DNA from: Pseudomonadota bacterium
Lineage (GTDB): Bacteria; Pseudomonadota; Gammaproteobacteria; Burkholderiales; Burkholderiaceae_C
NCBI GenBank assembly: GCA_021846965.1
Contig: JAJZWA010000014.1
Coordinates: 1-62,874 of the forward strand
Length of the DNA: 62,874 nucleotides
Reading direction: 5' to 3'
In this document: positions 24,846 through 34,006 of the stretch, in pieces
How the letters are laid out: the number at the start of each line of letters is the position of its first letter
Numbering within the stretch: position 1 is the first letter of the stretch
Notes under the pieces: model-generated
The model's database searches: none
What the model was told of the DNA's origin: nothing
Seen by the model: only the letters and a program-made list of their open reading frames with translations
Program-made: the position numbers and the translations under genes

Positions 24846-25562
24846 ATGAGTCGTATCGCCCTGGAGCGGATGCTCCAGTCGCAGGGTTTCGGGACCCGCA
24901 GGCAATGCCGGCAGCTGGTCCTCGCCGGGCATGTGCGCGTGGCGGGCGTGGCGGTGGACGATCCCGGGCTGTTGGTGGACACGCAGGGCCTGCAATTCCA
25001 GGTGCTCGACCAGGACTGGACCTATCGCGAACAGGTGTACCTGGCGCTGAACAAGCCCGCGGGCTACGAGTGTTCGCGCCGGCCCAGCCACCATCCTGGA
25101 GTGCTCGGCCTGCTGCCCGATGCGCTGCGCGCACGCGCGGTGCAGGCCGTCGGGCGACTGGATCACGACACCACCGGGCTGTTGCTGCTGTCCGACGACG
25201 GAGCGTTCATCCATGCGCAGACCTCGCCCCGGCGCAAGGTGCCCAAGGTGTACGTCGCCACGACCCACGACCCGGTCACGCCCGAACTGGTGGCGGCCCT
25301 GCTGGCGGGGGTGAGCCTGCACGACGAGCCGGAGCCACTGGCCGCGGTGTCCTGCGAGCAGCAGGGGGAGCATCTGCTCGCCATCGTGCTGGAACAAGGC
25401 AAGTACCACCAGGTCAAGCGCATGCTGGCCGCCGCCGGCAATCACTGCGTCGCGCTTCGGCGCGTGGCGATCGGGGGCCTGCGCCTGGATGCGCTGAACC
25501 TGCCCGAGGGTGCCTGGTGCTATCTGGGCGAGGCGGAACTGTCGCTGCTGGCCGGCGCCTGA
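24846..25562 (+). CDS. rsuA: Ribosomal pseudouridine synthase, RsuA type
   Basis: The 238-residue product has an N-terminal S4 RNA-binding domain (about residues 1-45). The RsuA/RluB/E/F catalytic domain follows with LNKPAGYECSRRPSHHP and GRLDHDTTGLLLL, which contains the catalytic Asp. It converts a specific uridine to pseudouridine; the size and KPAGYECSR pattern favour RsuA (16S U516). It could be RluE/F-like, but this is less likely. The ATG at 24846 begins the S4 domain. Confidence 0.9.
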   Translation: MSRIALERMLQSQGFGTRRQCRQLVLAGHVRVAGVAVDDPGLLVDTQGLQFQVLDQDWTYREQVYLALNKPAGYECSRRPSHHPGVLGLLPDALRARAVQAVGRLDHDTTGLLLLSDDGAFIHAQTSPRRKVPKVYVATTHDPVTPELVAALLAGVSLHDEPEPLAAVSCEQQGEHLLAIVLEQGKYHQVKRMLAAAGNHCVALRRVAIGGLRLDALNLPEGAWCYLGEAELSLLAGA

Positions 25563-25683
25563 GCCGGCGCGGCCTGCCCGGCGGGCCGCGGCGCCGGCGA
25601 CGGCTCCATGCGGCGAGCGGACGAATGCGTACCATGAGCGTCGGCCGTGCCCGAGGGGGCGCGTGAAGGGACAGGGAGAGACC

Positions 25684-26463
25684 ATGGATCTGGGCATTGC
25701 CGGGCGCCGGGCGCTCGTGTGCGCATCGAGCAAGGGACTGGGCCGCGCCTGCGCGCTGGCGCTGGCGGCGGAAGGGGTGCATGTGACCGTGACGGCGCGG
25801 GGCGCGCAGGCGCTGGCCGAGACCGCCGCTCTCATCCGCGACACCTGCGGGGTCGAGGTGCGCGAGGTGGTGGGGGACATCACCACGCCACGGGGACGCG
25901 AGGCCGCGCTGGAGGCTGCCGGCCCCATCGACATCCTGGTCAACAACGCCGGCGGGCCGCCCCCGGGGGATTTCCGCGACTGGCAACGCGAGGATTGGAT
26001 CCGCGCACTGGACGCGAACATGCTGACCCCCATCGAACTCATCAAGGCCACCGTGGATGGCATGATGGAGCGGGGTTTCGGGCGCATCGTGAACATCACC
26101 TCGGCCGCGGTGAAGGCGCCCATCGACATCCTGGGCCTGTCCAACGGCGCCCGCAGCGGTCTGACCGGTTTCGTGGCCGGACTGTCCCGCAAGACGGTGC
26201 GGCGCAACGTCACCATCAACAACCTGCTGCCCGGCCCCTTCTCCACCGACCGCCTGGCGGCCACCGCGCGGGGGCAATCCGCGGCGCTGGGAATCCCGGT
26301 CGAGGAACTGCTGGCGCGCCGCGCTGCGGAGAACCCCGCGGGACGCTTCGGGGATCCGAAGGAGTTCGGTGCCGCTTGCGCCTTCCTCTGCGCTGCCACC
26401 AGTGGCTTTGTCACCGGGCAGAACATCCTGCTGGACGGCGGGGCCTTTCCCGGCACGCTGTAG
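25684..26463 (+). CDS. SDR-family oxidoreductase lacking the canonical active site
   Basis: The 259-residue product has the SDR Rossmann fold: ALVCASSKGLGRACA at the cofactor site, ILVNNAGGPPPG, and a C-terminal TGQNILLDGG. The usual Tyr-x-x-x-Lys is replaced by a GLSNGARSG segment, and the glycine motif is CASSKGLG rather than TG-x3-GIG. This matches the FabG-like BKR_like subgroup, which lacks standard catalytic residues. The substrate is unknown and classical reductase activity is doubtful. A GGGAGAG ribosome site precedes the ATG. Confidence 0.88.
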   Translation: MDLGIAGRRALVCASSKGLGRACALALAAEGVHVTVTARGAQALAETAALIRDTCGVEVREVVGDITTPRGREAALEAAGPIDILVNNAGGPPPGDFRDWQREDWIRALDANMLTPIELIKATVDGMMERGFGRIVNITSAAVKAPIDILGLSNGARSGLTGFVAGLSRKTVRRNVTINNLLPGPFSTDRLAATARGQSAALGIPVEELLARRAAENPAGRFGDPKEFGAACAFLCAATSGFVTGQNILLDGGAFPGTL

Positions 26464-26513
26464 CGCGAAGCACCTTGCATCCTTCCGGCTCTCCCTATCG
26501 TCCCTCCGGCGCC

Positions 26514-28055
26514 ATGGCCCGTTCGCAACGCAGGTCGACCGACTCGCTCATCCTGGGTGCCTTGCTGGCGCTGTTGCTGCCAGCCGTGATCGTGCTGAAC
26601 CTGCCTCCGGCGGGGCGGCTGGCGATCACTCCCGATTCGATCGCGTACCTCACGGTGGCCGGGCAGATCGCCGGCGGCAAGGGCCTGAGCATGCCCACCT
26701 TTGCCTTGTTCGGGCATGCGGCGCAGGCTTTCACCACCTGGCCTCCGCTGTTTCCCCTGGTGCTGGCGTCGGGCGTGGCGCCGATCTGGTTGCAGGCGCT
26801 CGCGCTGGGCGCGCTCGGGGCGGTGGTCTTTGCCATGTTCGCCGGCACCCTGCGCGTGAATCCCGTGGTGGCGGTGCTGCTCGCCTGGTCGTGCGCCTTG
26901 TCCATGCCACTGCTGGTGGATGCCAGCTACGTATGGAGCGAGGTACTGGCCTTGCTGATGGCTTCGCTGATGCTGTGGTCGCTGGCGGGCCTCCGCGAGT
27001 CCAATGCGTGGTGGCGCTGGGGGCTGGGCATGCTGGCCTGCGCGCTGTCGATCTATGCGCGTTATGCCATGGTTCTGCTGGTGCCGGGTCTGATGCTGGC
27101 CATGTGGATGGCTCCGTTGCGAGCCCGTGGGCGCCGCGTGAGCCTTGCGCTGCTCACGCCGCTGGCGATGGTGGTGTTGTTCGCGCCGTTGCTGGTGCAC
27201 AACCTGCTGCAGGGCCACCATGTCACGGGCGCGGTGCGCCAGGCCGCGGGGCGCTCACTGGCAACCAACCTCAGCGACGCCGTGCTGGCCATGGCATCCG
27301 CCTTTGCGGTGGCTTCTCCCTGGGTGGCCGTGTTCGTGGTGGCCGGCCTGGCGGCGCTGGCGGTGGCGGCGCTGGCCTGGCTGGCGCGCGTGCGGGGCGT
27401 CGATAGGGGCATGGCCGAGCAGCCGGCCGAGCCAGCCGAGCCCGCCGCGTGGCTGGCCCGGCTCGCACTGGTGCTTGCGCTGGTCTACGCGGCAGGCATG
27501 GTGCTGTTGCGCACCCTGGTGCATTTCGATGGACTGGATACCCGGCTGATGAGCCCGGCGGTCTACCTGCTGGGCCTGGCCATCTGCGCGGGCGCGGTGC
27601 TCCATGGTCGCTCTCCGCGTCACGGGGTCTGGGAGCGCGCCGTGCTGGCCCTGCCTTTCGTGGCGCTGATGGCCCTGTCCCTGCAGCGGGCGGCCGCCCA
27701 GGGGGACGAGGCATGGCATGCATGGCGAAGCACGGGGACCCCCCAGTGGCCGCGCAAGCCACTGCTGGTCTATCTGAACATCCAGCCCATCAGCGTGCCT
27801 CCGGTGCAGGGCGTGGTACTGAGCGAGCGGCCGATGATGGTGCAATTCCTCACCGGCTGGACGGTGCGCCAGATTCCGCCGGGGCCGTGGAGCGATGCCG
27901 AGTTGCGGAACATCGCCGCAGCCGCCCGGGCGCTGCTGGTGAGTGATCGCGACAGCGCGGAACTCGCCGCACGCCTGCGCCAGCAGATGCCCGAGGCGAC
28001 CTTGAAGCCCATGGCGGGACGACAGCTGCTGCAATGGTCGCCACCGGGAAGCTAG
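26514..28055 (+). CDS. Polytopic membrane protein, GT-C glycosyltransferase-like
   Basis: The 513-residue product has about 10-12 hydrophobic helices. It carries an early periplasmic-loop motif TPDSIAYLTVAGQI with TTWPPLFPLVLA, the arrangement seen in ArnT/PMT-type GT-C glycosyltransferases using lipid-linked sugars. The C-terminal ~110 residues are soluble. Donor and acceptor are unknown. It is followed 4 bp later by a HAD phosphatase, so they may share a transcript. Confidence 0.7.
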   Translation: MARSQRRSTDSLILGALLALLLPAVIVLNLPPAGRLAITPDSIAYLTVAGQIAGGKGLSMPTFALFGHAAQAFTTWPPLFPLVLASGVAPIWLQALALGALGAVVFAMFAGTLRVNPVVAVLLAWSCALSMPLLVDASYVWSEVLALLMASLMLWSLAGLRESNAWWRWGLGMLACALSIYARYAMVLLVPGLMLAMWMAPLRARGRRVSLALLTPLAMVVLFAPLLVHNLLQGHHVTGAVRQAAGRSLATNLSDAVLAMASAFAVASPWVAVFVVAGLAALAVAALAWLARVRGVDRGMAEQPAEPAEPAAWLARLALVLALVYAAGMVLLRTLVHFDGLDTRLMSPAVYLLGLAICAGAVLHGRSPRHGVWERAVLALPFVALMALSLQRAAAQGDEAWHAWRSTGTPQWPRKPLLVYLNIQPISVPPVQGVVLSERPMMVQFLTGWTVRQIPPGPWSDAELRNIAAAARALLVSDRDSAELAARLRQQMPEATLKPMAGRQLLQWSPPGS

Positions 28056-28059
28056 GGGT

Positions 28060-28719
28060 ATGAGCTTTTCACCGCATCGTCCCGGGAGTACCGCGGTGTG
28101 GGCCGCTTTCGATTTCGACGGCACCTTGCGTCGCGGGGACTCGCTGGTGGGTTTCCTGCGCGACCTGCTGGGGCCGACGAGCCTGGGGGCCGCGCTGGTG
28201 CGCGAAGCACCCTGGCTGCTGGGCTACGCAGCCGGCTGGGTGGGCAATGACGTGGCCAAGCAGCGGCTGCTGCGACGCTGCCTGCGCGGCCTGCCGCTGG
28301 CGCGGCTGCAGGAGGCCGGGCAGCGCTTCGCGGTGGAAGCCCTGCCGCGGGGCTTGCGCGCGCCCATGATCCGGCGCCTGCGGGCGCACCAGGCAGCCGG
28401 ACACCATTGCGTGCTGGTGACGGCATCGCCCAGCCTGTACACGGCGCCATGGGCGCATGCCATGGGCTTTCGCGCGAGCATCGGCACGGAACTGGAGTTC
28501 GACCCCCAGGGCCTGGCCAGCGGGAGCTTCGACGGGCTCAACTGCTGGGGCCCGGAAAAGGCCCGGCGCCTGCGCGAGTTGCTGGGGGAGCAGGCGCTGG
28601 ACTACGCCTATGGCGACACCCGGGGTGACCGGGAAATGCTGGCCATGGCCCGCAGGGGCTGGCTGGTGGGGCGGGGCAACGGCTGGGGTGAGCGCCTGCC
28701 TTTGCTGGAAGAGGGCTAG
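28060..28719 (+). CDS. HAD-superfamily (subfamily IB) phosphatase
   Basis: The 219-residue product has HAD motif I AAFDFDGTLRRGDSL (about residues 14-28), motif II VLVTASP, a Lys in PEKARRL and motif IV YGDTRGDREML. The pattern is that of HAD-IB proteins related to SerB and to the PGP phosphatase PgpC. The 2-residue context FDFDGT and the mid-region helix are typical of the YfhB/PgpC group. The substrate is uncertain. It overlaps the last base of the convergent gene. Confidence 0.88.
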   Translation: MSFSPHRPGSTAVWAAFDFDGTLRRGDSLVGFLRDLLGPTSLGAALVREAPWLLGYAAGWVGNDVAKQRLLRRCLRGLPLARLQEAGQRFAVEALPRGLRAPMIRRLRAHQAAGHHCVLVTASPSLYTAPWAHAMGFRASIGTELEFDPQGLASGSFDGLNCWGPEKARRLRELLGEQALDYAYGDTRGDREMLAMARRGWLVGRGNGWGERLPLLEEG

Positions 28720-29060
28720 CCAGCTCGGCGGCTGTCGCCCGCATCCCGCGCCGGGGCCGGCCAGCGACCCTCGCGCGCGGCGCGCAGCAGCATGGATGCG
28801 CTGATGTCGGCGCCGGGCGCGCCACGGCGCCGCGCCCAGGGCCAGCGGCGCCTGGACGCCAGCAGGGCGCAGGCGGGCTCGGAGGCGTCGCCGCGTATGC
28901 GGAAAAAGGCGAAAAAGCGCACCAGCAGCTCGCGTGCCTCCGCGCCGCTCAGGCGCAGATCCTGGAGCAGGCGGGTGCCGGGGCCGAGCTGGTGTCCTCG
29001 CGGGATCACCGCATGGCGACACAGAAAGGCGGCGATTTCGTTCCACAGGGGATCGTGCAT
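28716..29060 (-). CDS. DUF1493-like protein
   Basis: The 114-residue product begins MHDPLWNEIAAFLCRH and has GPGTRLLQDLRLSGAEARELLVRFF, quoted here as LLQDLRLSG. This is similar to the DUF1493 family, which is thought to be acyl-carrier-protein-like. The corresponding Asp-Leu-Arg-Leu-Ser-Gly segment may hold a prosthetic-group-like Ser, but this is not established. The C-terminus is Arg-rich. ATG 29060 is preferred over 29090. Confidence 0.6.
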   Translation of the reverse strand: MHDPLWNEIAAFLCRHAVIPRGHQLGPGTRLLQDLRLSGAEARELLVRFFAFFRIRGDASEPACALLASRRRWPWARRRGAPGADISASMLLRAAREGRWPAPARDAGDSRRAG

Positions 29061-29380
29061 GGGAATGCTCGCATGAAACAGGCTGGCCAAAATGCCAGAA
29101 TAAACATGCTAGGAAACAATGCATGACCCGGGCGTTATCGTGGAATCGCCGATTCTTGCAGTCCGGAGCAAAAAACGTAGTATTCGTGAGGGTTTGCGCC
29201 ATGGAGCGCGTGCGGAATGACGGGGTCGTCCTGCGCAGAAGTGCTCCGGGAATCGTGAATCACCAAGGAATCATCGGGGATTAACGGATTTTCTGGAAAT
29301 GGTTGTATTACCATTTTCAAAAAATGGTTTGCAGGGGGTGCGAATATCGGCCTTTTCCCCGTACCGGCACCGAGGTGGCG
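29061..29380. other. Intergenic region with operator-like repeats, no gene seen
   Basis: The 320 bp between the DUF1493-like gene and the dioxygenase are AT-richer than the surroundings. They hold an inverted repeat and an extra half-site at 29297-29328. No supported coding frame was found. Confidence 0.5.
29297..29328. promoter_or_regulatory. Operator-like repeat upstream of the dioxygenase gene
   Basis: AAATGGT-TGTATT-ACCATTT (29297-29316) is a perfect 7-bp inverted repeat. A third AAATGGT lies at 29322-29328. It sits about 55-85 bp before the dioxygenase ATG and may be a regulator site. Confidence 0.5.
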
Positions 29381-30340
29381 ATGTCTTCCGTATCCTGCTC
29401 CTTGAGCATTCCCACGCTGGAAGTCGGCGCCGAATCGGTGCGCCGAGCCTTGCAGGCAGCCCGCGTCGCTCCCCAATCACTGGCCGCGCATCCGGTGCCG
29501 CTGCGCATCGTCCAGCAGGCCTCGCGCGAGGCCATCCGGGAACTGGCGGCCGCGCCGCGCCCCGAGCTCGCCCAGCGCGCCTGCCTGGTCCGTTTCGATC
29601 CGAGCGCCTGGCCGGCGCTGGACTTCTATCGCTGCGTGCTCAACTGCGTGGCCGCGCACTGGCTGGGTGCCGGCCAGCCCTACGGACTGCTGGAGCAGGG
29701 GCCGGGGGTGTTCCAGGCGGTCGAGCCCGGAAGCCGTGCGGCGGCGGCGCAGCAGCTCGGGGGCGAAGGCAGATTCCATACGGAGCTGGCCGCGTTCCGC
29801 CCGGCCTTCCAGCCCGAGCTGGTGTCGGTGATGTGCTGCGCCAACCGCGTGCGGGGCGGGGTCGGCGTGGTCGACGCGGCCGAGGCCTTCGATGCGCTGA
29901 GTCCGGCGCTGCGCGAGGTGGCGCAGCAGGAGCGCTTCTGCCATGGAGTCGACACGAGCTTGGGGGCTGCCTGCGCGGGCAGCAGCGAGGCGCGCAGCCT
30001 GGTGCGCAAGCTGGAGGGCGGGCCGGAGCAGGGGGTGCTGGCCGCCGTGGATCTGGCCTGCACGCGTCCGGCGCGCGCTGGCGATGCGGCCGCGCTGCGC
30101 GTGCTGCAGGAGCTCGACGCGGCCGCGCGGGCGCGCGCGGTGTGGTTGCAGCTGCAGCCGGGCGACGTGCTGTTCCTGCGCAACCACCGCGTGCTGCATG
30201 CCTGGCGCGCGCCCCAGGGCGCCTGGCGTGCGCTGCGCGTGTACTGGCGCCAGTCCTTGATCGCGCTGGGCAATTTCGCGGGCGGCCCGACGCCCGGCAT
30301 GTTCAGCGCCGAGCGCGCCTTGCGCCCGCACACGCGCTAG
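29381..30340 (+). CDS. TauD/TfdA-family Fe(II)/2-oxoglutarate dioxygenase
   Basis: The 319-residue product has the non-haem iron ligand pattern of this family: FHTELAAF supplies His-x-Glu (Glu in place of the more common Asp), and LFLRNHRVLHAWRAP supplies the distal His, with a 2-oxoglutarate-binding Arg in ALRVYWR. Relatives oxidise taurine, other sulfonates or carnitine-like compounds. It is convergent with the GntR gene of the sulfolactate locus, so a sulfonate substrate is possible but unproven. A GAGG ribosome site precedes the ATG at 29381. Confidence 0.75.
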   Translation: MSSVSCSLSIPTLEVGAESVRRALQAARVAPQSLAAHPVPLRIVQQASREAIRELAAAPRPELAQRACLVRFDPSAWPALDFYRCVLNCVAAHWLGAGQPYGLLEQGPGVFQAVEPGSRAAAAQQLGGEGRFHTELAAFRPAFQPELVSVMCCANRVRGGVGVVDAAEAFDALSPALREVAQQERFCHGVDTSLGAACAGSSEARSLVRKLEGGPEQGVLAAVDLACTRPARAGDAAALRVLQELDAAARARAVWLQLQPGDVLFLRNHRVLHAWRAPQGAWRALRVYWRQSLIALGNFAGGPTPGMFSAERALRPHTR

Positions 30341-31089
30341 CTTCCGTCGCCCAGCAGATCGACCGCGTACTCGTGGCGGTCGGTGTTGACGTAGGAATGA
30401 CGCAACTCGACCGCGCGCTCCTTGAAGGAGCGTGCGATGCGCACGACCAGCAGCAGGGGGTGGCCCACCGGCACCCGCAGCAGGCGGGCGCGGGCGGCAT
30501 CGGCCTGGGTCGCGCGCACGCGCTCGCGGGTGCGGATCACATTCACCCCCGCGTGCTCCTGGTACAGCTGGTAGACCGTGCTGCGGCGTTCGCGCAGCAC
30601 GCGCTCGCTCAGGCGAGGAAACAACTCGACCGGCACGGTGATCTCGTCCAGGATCACGGCCTGGTCCTGCAGGCTGAGCAAGTTGGTGTAGCGCCAGACC
30701 TTGTCGCCCGGGTGGATGTCCAGCGCCGCGGCGGCGGTGGCGTCGGCCTGGCCCCGCGCGAAGTCCACCAGTTCCACGCTGGGAAATTCGCGCAGCCCGT
30801 CCTGGCGCACGATGTGGAAAAAGGAGAAGAAGTACTTGCCCCGCCCATGCGAGGCCACGAAGGTGCCCCGGCCCTGCTGGCGGATCAGCACGTTTTCCGC
30901 GCTGAGTTCGTCGACCGCCTTGCGCACCGTGCCGATGCTCACGGCGAAGCGCTCGCCGAGCTTCTTCTCCGAGGGGATCACTTCGCCGGGCTTCCATTCC
31001 CCGGTGCGCAGCGACTCGAGGATCTTGTGCTTGACCTCCTTGTACAGGTGGTTGCCGAGGGCCTGGCCAGCGGAGAGGGTGTCGCTCAT
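30337..31089 (-). CDS. GntR-family regulator (HutC/UTRA type)
   Basis: The 250-residue product has a GntR winged helix (about residues 12-75; PSEKKLGERFAVSIGTVRKA) and a UTRA ligand domain (about 95-240). It is divergent from the suyAB-like operon and is its likely regulator, probably as a repressor released by a pathway intermediate. A triple CTAG repeat that overlaps the operon promoter is the probable binding site. The ligand is inferred only from context. Confidence 0.9.
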   Translation of the reverse strand: MSDTLSAGQALGNHLYKEVKHKILESLRTGEWKPGEVIPSEKKLGERFAVSIGTVRKAVDELSAENVLIRQQGRGTFVASHGRGKYFFSFFHIVRQDGLREFPSVELVDFARGQADATAAAALDIHPGDKVWRYTNLLSLQDQAVILDEITVPVELFPRLSERVLRERRSTVYQLYQEHAGVNVIRTRERVRATQADAARARLLRVPVGHPLLLVVRIARSFKERAVELRHSYVNTDRHEYAVDLLGDGS

Positions 31090-31200
31090 GAGGGGCAATG
31101 GGGCGGAGCTGCTTGCACAAGACGATGGTGCGTGGCGGGATGCGCGAGGGCGTCTCGAAATTGATGCTTGGCATTCTACCCACTCAGTCCTCCAAGTCAT

Positions 31201-31233
31201 CTAGTTGACCTAGATGATCTAGTTGCCTATGCT
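31201..31233 (+). promoter_or_regulatory. suyA promoter overlapped by triple 9-bp CTAG repeats
   Basis: Three 9-bp units follow one another: CTAGTTGAC, CTAGATGAT, CTAGTTGCC (31201-31227). They create the inverted repeats CATCTAG-ttgac-CTAGATG and CTAGAT-G-ATCTAG. A promoter TTGACC (31205-31210)-17 bp-TATGCT (31228-31233) overlaps them. A GntR protein bound here would block RNA polymerase. Confidence 0.7.
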
Positions 31234-31294
31234 GCGGCTTGACAACTGCCGGGCGGCACGAAAGCCCCGCGGTTGATCCCACCCGGAGGAAAAA

Positions 31295-31576
31295 ATGATT
31301 CACTTCGTGCTGCACGATGCAAAGGATTCCGTGGCCGTGGTCGTCGTCGAGGGCGTCAAGGCGGGCATGGACCTCAATGGCTGGATCATGGACGAGGACC
31401 GCATGACCAGCGTGAAAGCCATCCAGGACATTCCGATCGGCCACAAGGTGGCGCTCAAGGACATGGCGCCCGGCGATACGGTATGGAAGTACGCCGTGGA
31501 CATCGGCAAGGTGGTGGCGCCGATCCGTGCCGGCGAGCACGCCCACGTGCACAACATCAAGACCAAGCGCTGGTAA
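31295..31576 (+). CDS. suyA: Sulfolactate sulfo-lyase subunit alpha-like (SAF domain)
   Basis: The 93-residue product is a SAF-domain protein of the UxaA N-terminal type. SuyA is the small subunit (about 8-10 kDa) of (2R)-sulfolactate sulfo-lyase, which splits 3-sulfolactate into pyruvate and sulfite. The separate small and large subunits, and the slcC/comC/exporter context, favour SuyA over altronate or galactarate dehydratase. A GGAGG ribosome site precedes the ATG. Confidence 0.8.
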   Translation: MIHFVLHDAKDSVAVVVVEGVKAGMDLNGWIMDEDRMTSVKAIQDIPIGHKVALKDMAPGDTVWKYAVDIGKVVAPIRAGEHAHVHNIKTKRW

Positions 31577-31610
31577 GCCGCCTGGTTCGCAAACGTCCTG
31601 GAGACCTTCC

Positions 31611-32786
31611 ATGTCCGTCATTTCCAAAGACACTACTTTCCTCGGCTATCGCCGCGAGAACGGCCGCGTCGGGGTACGCAATCACGTCATCATCCTGCCG
31701 CTGGACGATCTGTCCAACGCGGCGGCCGAGGCGGTGGCTCACAACATCAAGGGGGCGCTGGCCATTCCGCACCCCTACGGCCGTCTGCAGTTCGGCGAGG
31801 ACCTGGATCTGCACTTTCGCACCCTCATCGGCACGGGCTGCAACCCCAACGTGGCCGCGGTGGTGGTCATCGGCATCGAGGATGGCTGGACCCAGAAGGT
31901 GGTGCAGGGCATCCAGGCCACGGGCAAGCCGGTGGTGGGCTTCGGCATCGAGGGCCACGGCGACCACGACACCATCCAGCGCGCCAGCAAGGCGGCGCGG
32001 GAATTCGTGCAATGGGCCAGCGAGAAGCAGCGCGAGGCCTGCCCGATCCACGAGCTGTGGGTCTCGACCAAGTGCGGCGAGAGCGACACCACCTCGGGCT
32101 GCGGGGCCAACCCCAGCGTGGGCAACGCCTTCGACAAGCTCTACGGCCTGGGCAGCACCCTGGTGTTCGGCGAGACCTCGGAGATCACCGGCGGTGAGAG
32201 CCTCGTGGCGGCGCGCTGCGCCAACGACGCCGTGCGCGAGCGCTTCATGTTCATGTTCAACCGTTACCAGGACATGATCAACCGCCACAAGACCACCGAC
32301 CTGTCGGAGAGCCAGCCCACCAAGGGCAACATCGCCGGGGGCCTGACCACGATCGAGGAAAAGGCGCTGGGCAACATCCAGAAGATCGGCAAGAAGTGCG
32401 TGGTCGACGGCGTGCTGGACAAGGCCGAGGCGCCCACCCATCCGGGCCTGTGGTTCATGGACTCCTCCTCGGCGGCCGCCGAGATGGTCACGCTGTGCGC
32501 GGCCGCCGGCTACGCGGTGCACTTTTTCCCGACGGGCCAGGGCAACGTCATCGGCAACCCCATCCTGCCGGTGATCAAGATCTGCGCCAACCCGCGCACC
32601 GTGCGCCTGATGAGCGAGCACATCGACGTGGACGTCAGCGGCCTGCTGCAGCGTGACATCAACCTCGACCAGGCCGGCGACAAGCTGCTCGAGAGCTTGC
32701 TGCGCACCGCCAACGGCCGACTCACCGCGGCGGAGGCCCTGGGCCACCGCGAGTTCGTGTTGACCCGGCTGTACGAAAGCGCCTGA
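31611..32786 (+). CDS. suyB: Sulfolactate sulfo-lyase subunit beta-like (UxaA family)
   Basis: The 391-residue product belongs to the UxaA/altronate dehydratase family: [17 protein letters not shown] at the start, [23 protein letters not shown] and [18 protein letters not shown]. The cysteines fit a metal or Fe-S site. The length is as expected for SuyB. With suyA it would desulfonate (R)-sulfolactate. Related family members dehydrate sugar acids, but neighbouring sulfolactate dehydrogenase-like and TauE-like genes point to sulfolactate. Confidence 0.83.
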   Translation: MSVISKDTTFLGYRRENGRVGVRNHVIILPLDDLSNAAAEAVAHNIKGALAIPHPYGRLQFGEDLDLHFRTLIGTGCNPNVAAVVVIGIEDGWTQKVVQGIQATGKPVVGFGIEGHGDHDTIQRASKAAREFVQWASEKQREACPIHELWVSTKCGESDTTSGCGANPSVGNAFDKLYGLGSTLVFGETSEITGGESLVAARCANDAVRERFMFMFNRYQDMINRHKTTDLSESQPTKGNIAGGLTTIEEKALGNIQKIGKKCVVDGVLDKAEAPTHPGLWFMDSSSAAAEMVTLCAAAGYAVHFFPTGQGNVIGNPILPVIKICANPRTVRLMSEHIDVDVSGLLQRDINLDQAGDKLLESLLRTANGRLTAAEALGHREFVLTRLYESA

Positions 32787-32915
32787 ACGGGGCCATGATT
32801 GCGCCGCGCCGGTCCTCGGGCCGGCGCGTGGGCCGCCGGCGAAACGGCCCTGCATGCACGACGAGGCGGCGACCACGCCGTCCGCATCTTCGCCTTTCAC
32901 GGATGAGGAGACACC

Positions 32916-33920
32916 ATGAATCATCGCCTGATCGCCGCCGCGCTGTGCGCCGGCCTGAGCCTGGGTGCGGCGACCGCCGCGCATGCCGAAGTGAGCAAGA
33001 TCGCGGTGGCGCGCGAGTACGGCATCAGCTACTTGCCGCTGATGATCATGCAGGACCAGCACCTGATCGAGAAGCAGGCGGCCTCGCGCGGAATCAAGGA
33101 CCTGAAGGTGGAATGGGTCAAGTTCGCCGGCGGCAACGTCATGAACGAGGCGCTGCTGTCGGGAAGCCTGCAATTCGCCTCCGGCGGCGTGGCTCCGATG
33201 GTCATCGCCTGGGCGCGCACGAGGGACAACTACGGCATCAAGGGGGTGGCGGCGCTCAACTCCATGCCGCTGTATCTGAACACCAACAACCCCGACGTGA
33301 AGACCATCAAGGACTTCAGCTCGAAGGACAAGATCGGCCTGCCGGCGGTCAAGGTGTCGATCCAGGCCGTGACCTTGCAGATGGCCGCCGAGAAGGCTTT
33401 CGGCCCCGGGCAGGAGCACAAGCTGGACCCGCTGACCGTGACCATGAGCCACCCCGACGCGATGGCCGCGCTGGCCTCGCATGCGATCACCGCGCATTTC
33501 GGGGCTCCGCCCTTCGAGTACCAGGAGCTCCAGATGCCGGGAGTGCACACGGTGCTGAACTCCTATGACGTGCTGGGCGGCCCGGCCAGCTTCAACCTGG
33601 TGTGGACCACGAGCAAGTTCTACAAGGACAACCCGAAGGTCTATGCCGCCTTCGTCGCCGCGCTGGACCAGGCCATCGACGAGATCAACCACAACAAGAA
33701 GGCCGCGGCGGAGCAGTACCTCAAGGACACGCACGACAAGAAGGACTCCGTCGATTTCATCCTGAAGATGCTCGACGACCCGCAACTGGTCTACACGACC
33801 ACTCCGCAGCACGTGATGAAGTACGTGCGCTTCATGCACGAGGTGGGCACGATCAAGGCGCTGCCGAAGTCGTGGAAGGAACTGTTCTTCCCGAACGCGG
33901 ACAAGCTGGCCGGCAGCTGA
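32916..33920 (+). CDS. ABC transporter periplasmic binding protein (sulfonate/nitrate type)
   Basis: The 334-residue product has a Sec signal peptide (about residues 1-24, ending AHAE) and an NMT1/SsuA-like binding fold (KIAVAREYGISYLPLMIM; LQFASGGVAPMVIAW). It would capture the substrate, probably sulfolactate or another small sulfonate, for the ATPase and permease encoded next. It is 129 bp after suyB, with a GAGGAG ribosome site. Confidence 0.88.
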   Translation: MNHRLIAAALCAGLSLGAATAAHAEVSKIAVAREYGISYLPLMIMQDQHLIEKQAASRGIKDLKVEWVKFAGGNVMNEALLSGSLQFASGGVAPMVIAWARTRDNYGIKGVAALNSMPLYLNTNNPDVKTIKDFSSKDKIGLPAVKVSIQAVTLQMAAEKAFGPGQEHKLDPLTVTMSHPDAMAALASHAITAHFGAPPFEYQELQMPGVHTVLNSYDVLGGPASFNLVWTTSKFYKDNPKVYAAFVAALDQAIDEINHNKKAAAEQYLKDTHDKKDSVDFILKMLDDPQLVYTTTPQHVMKYVRFMHEVGTIKALPKSWKELFFPNADKLAGS

Positions 33921-34006
33921 GGCAGCGTGCCAGGCGGGCCGCGGCAGGGAGTGCCGCGGCCCTTGGGCCGGCCCAGGCCGGCGTGCGTACGACCCGCGTG
34001 GTGAGG

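Noticed and set aside
31295..32786. Altronate or galactarate dehydratase
   Set aside because: The family fits, but separate small and large subunits and the neighbouring slcC, comC, sulfonate-type importer and TauE-like genes make sulfolactate sulfo-lyase the better reading.
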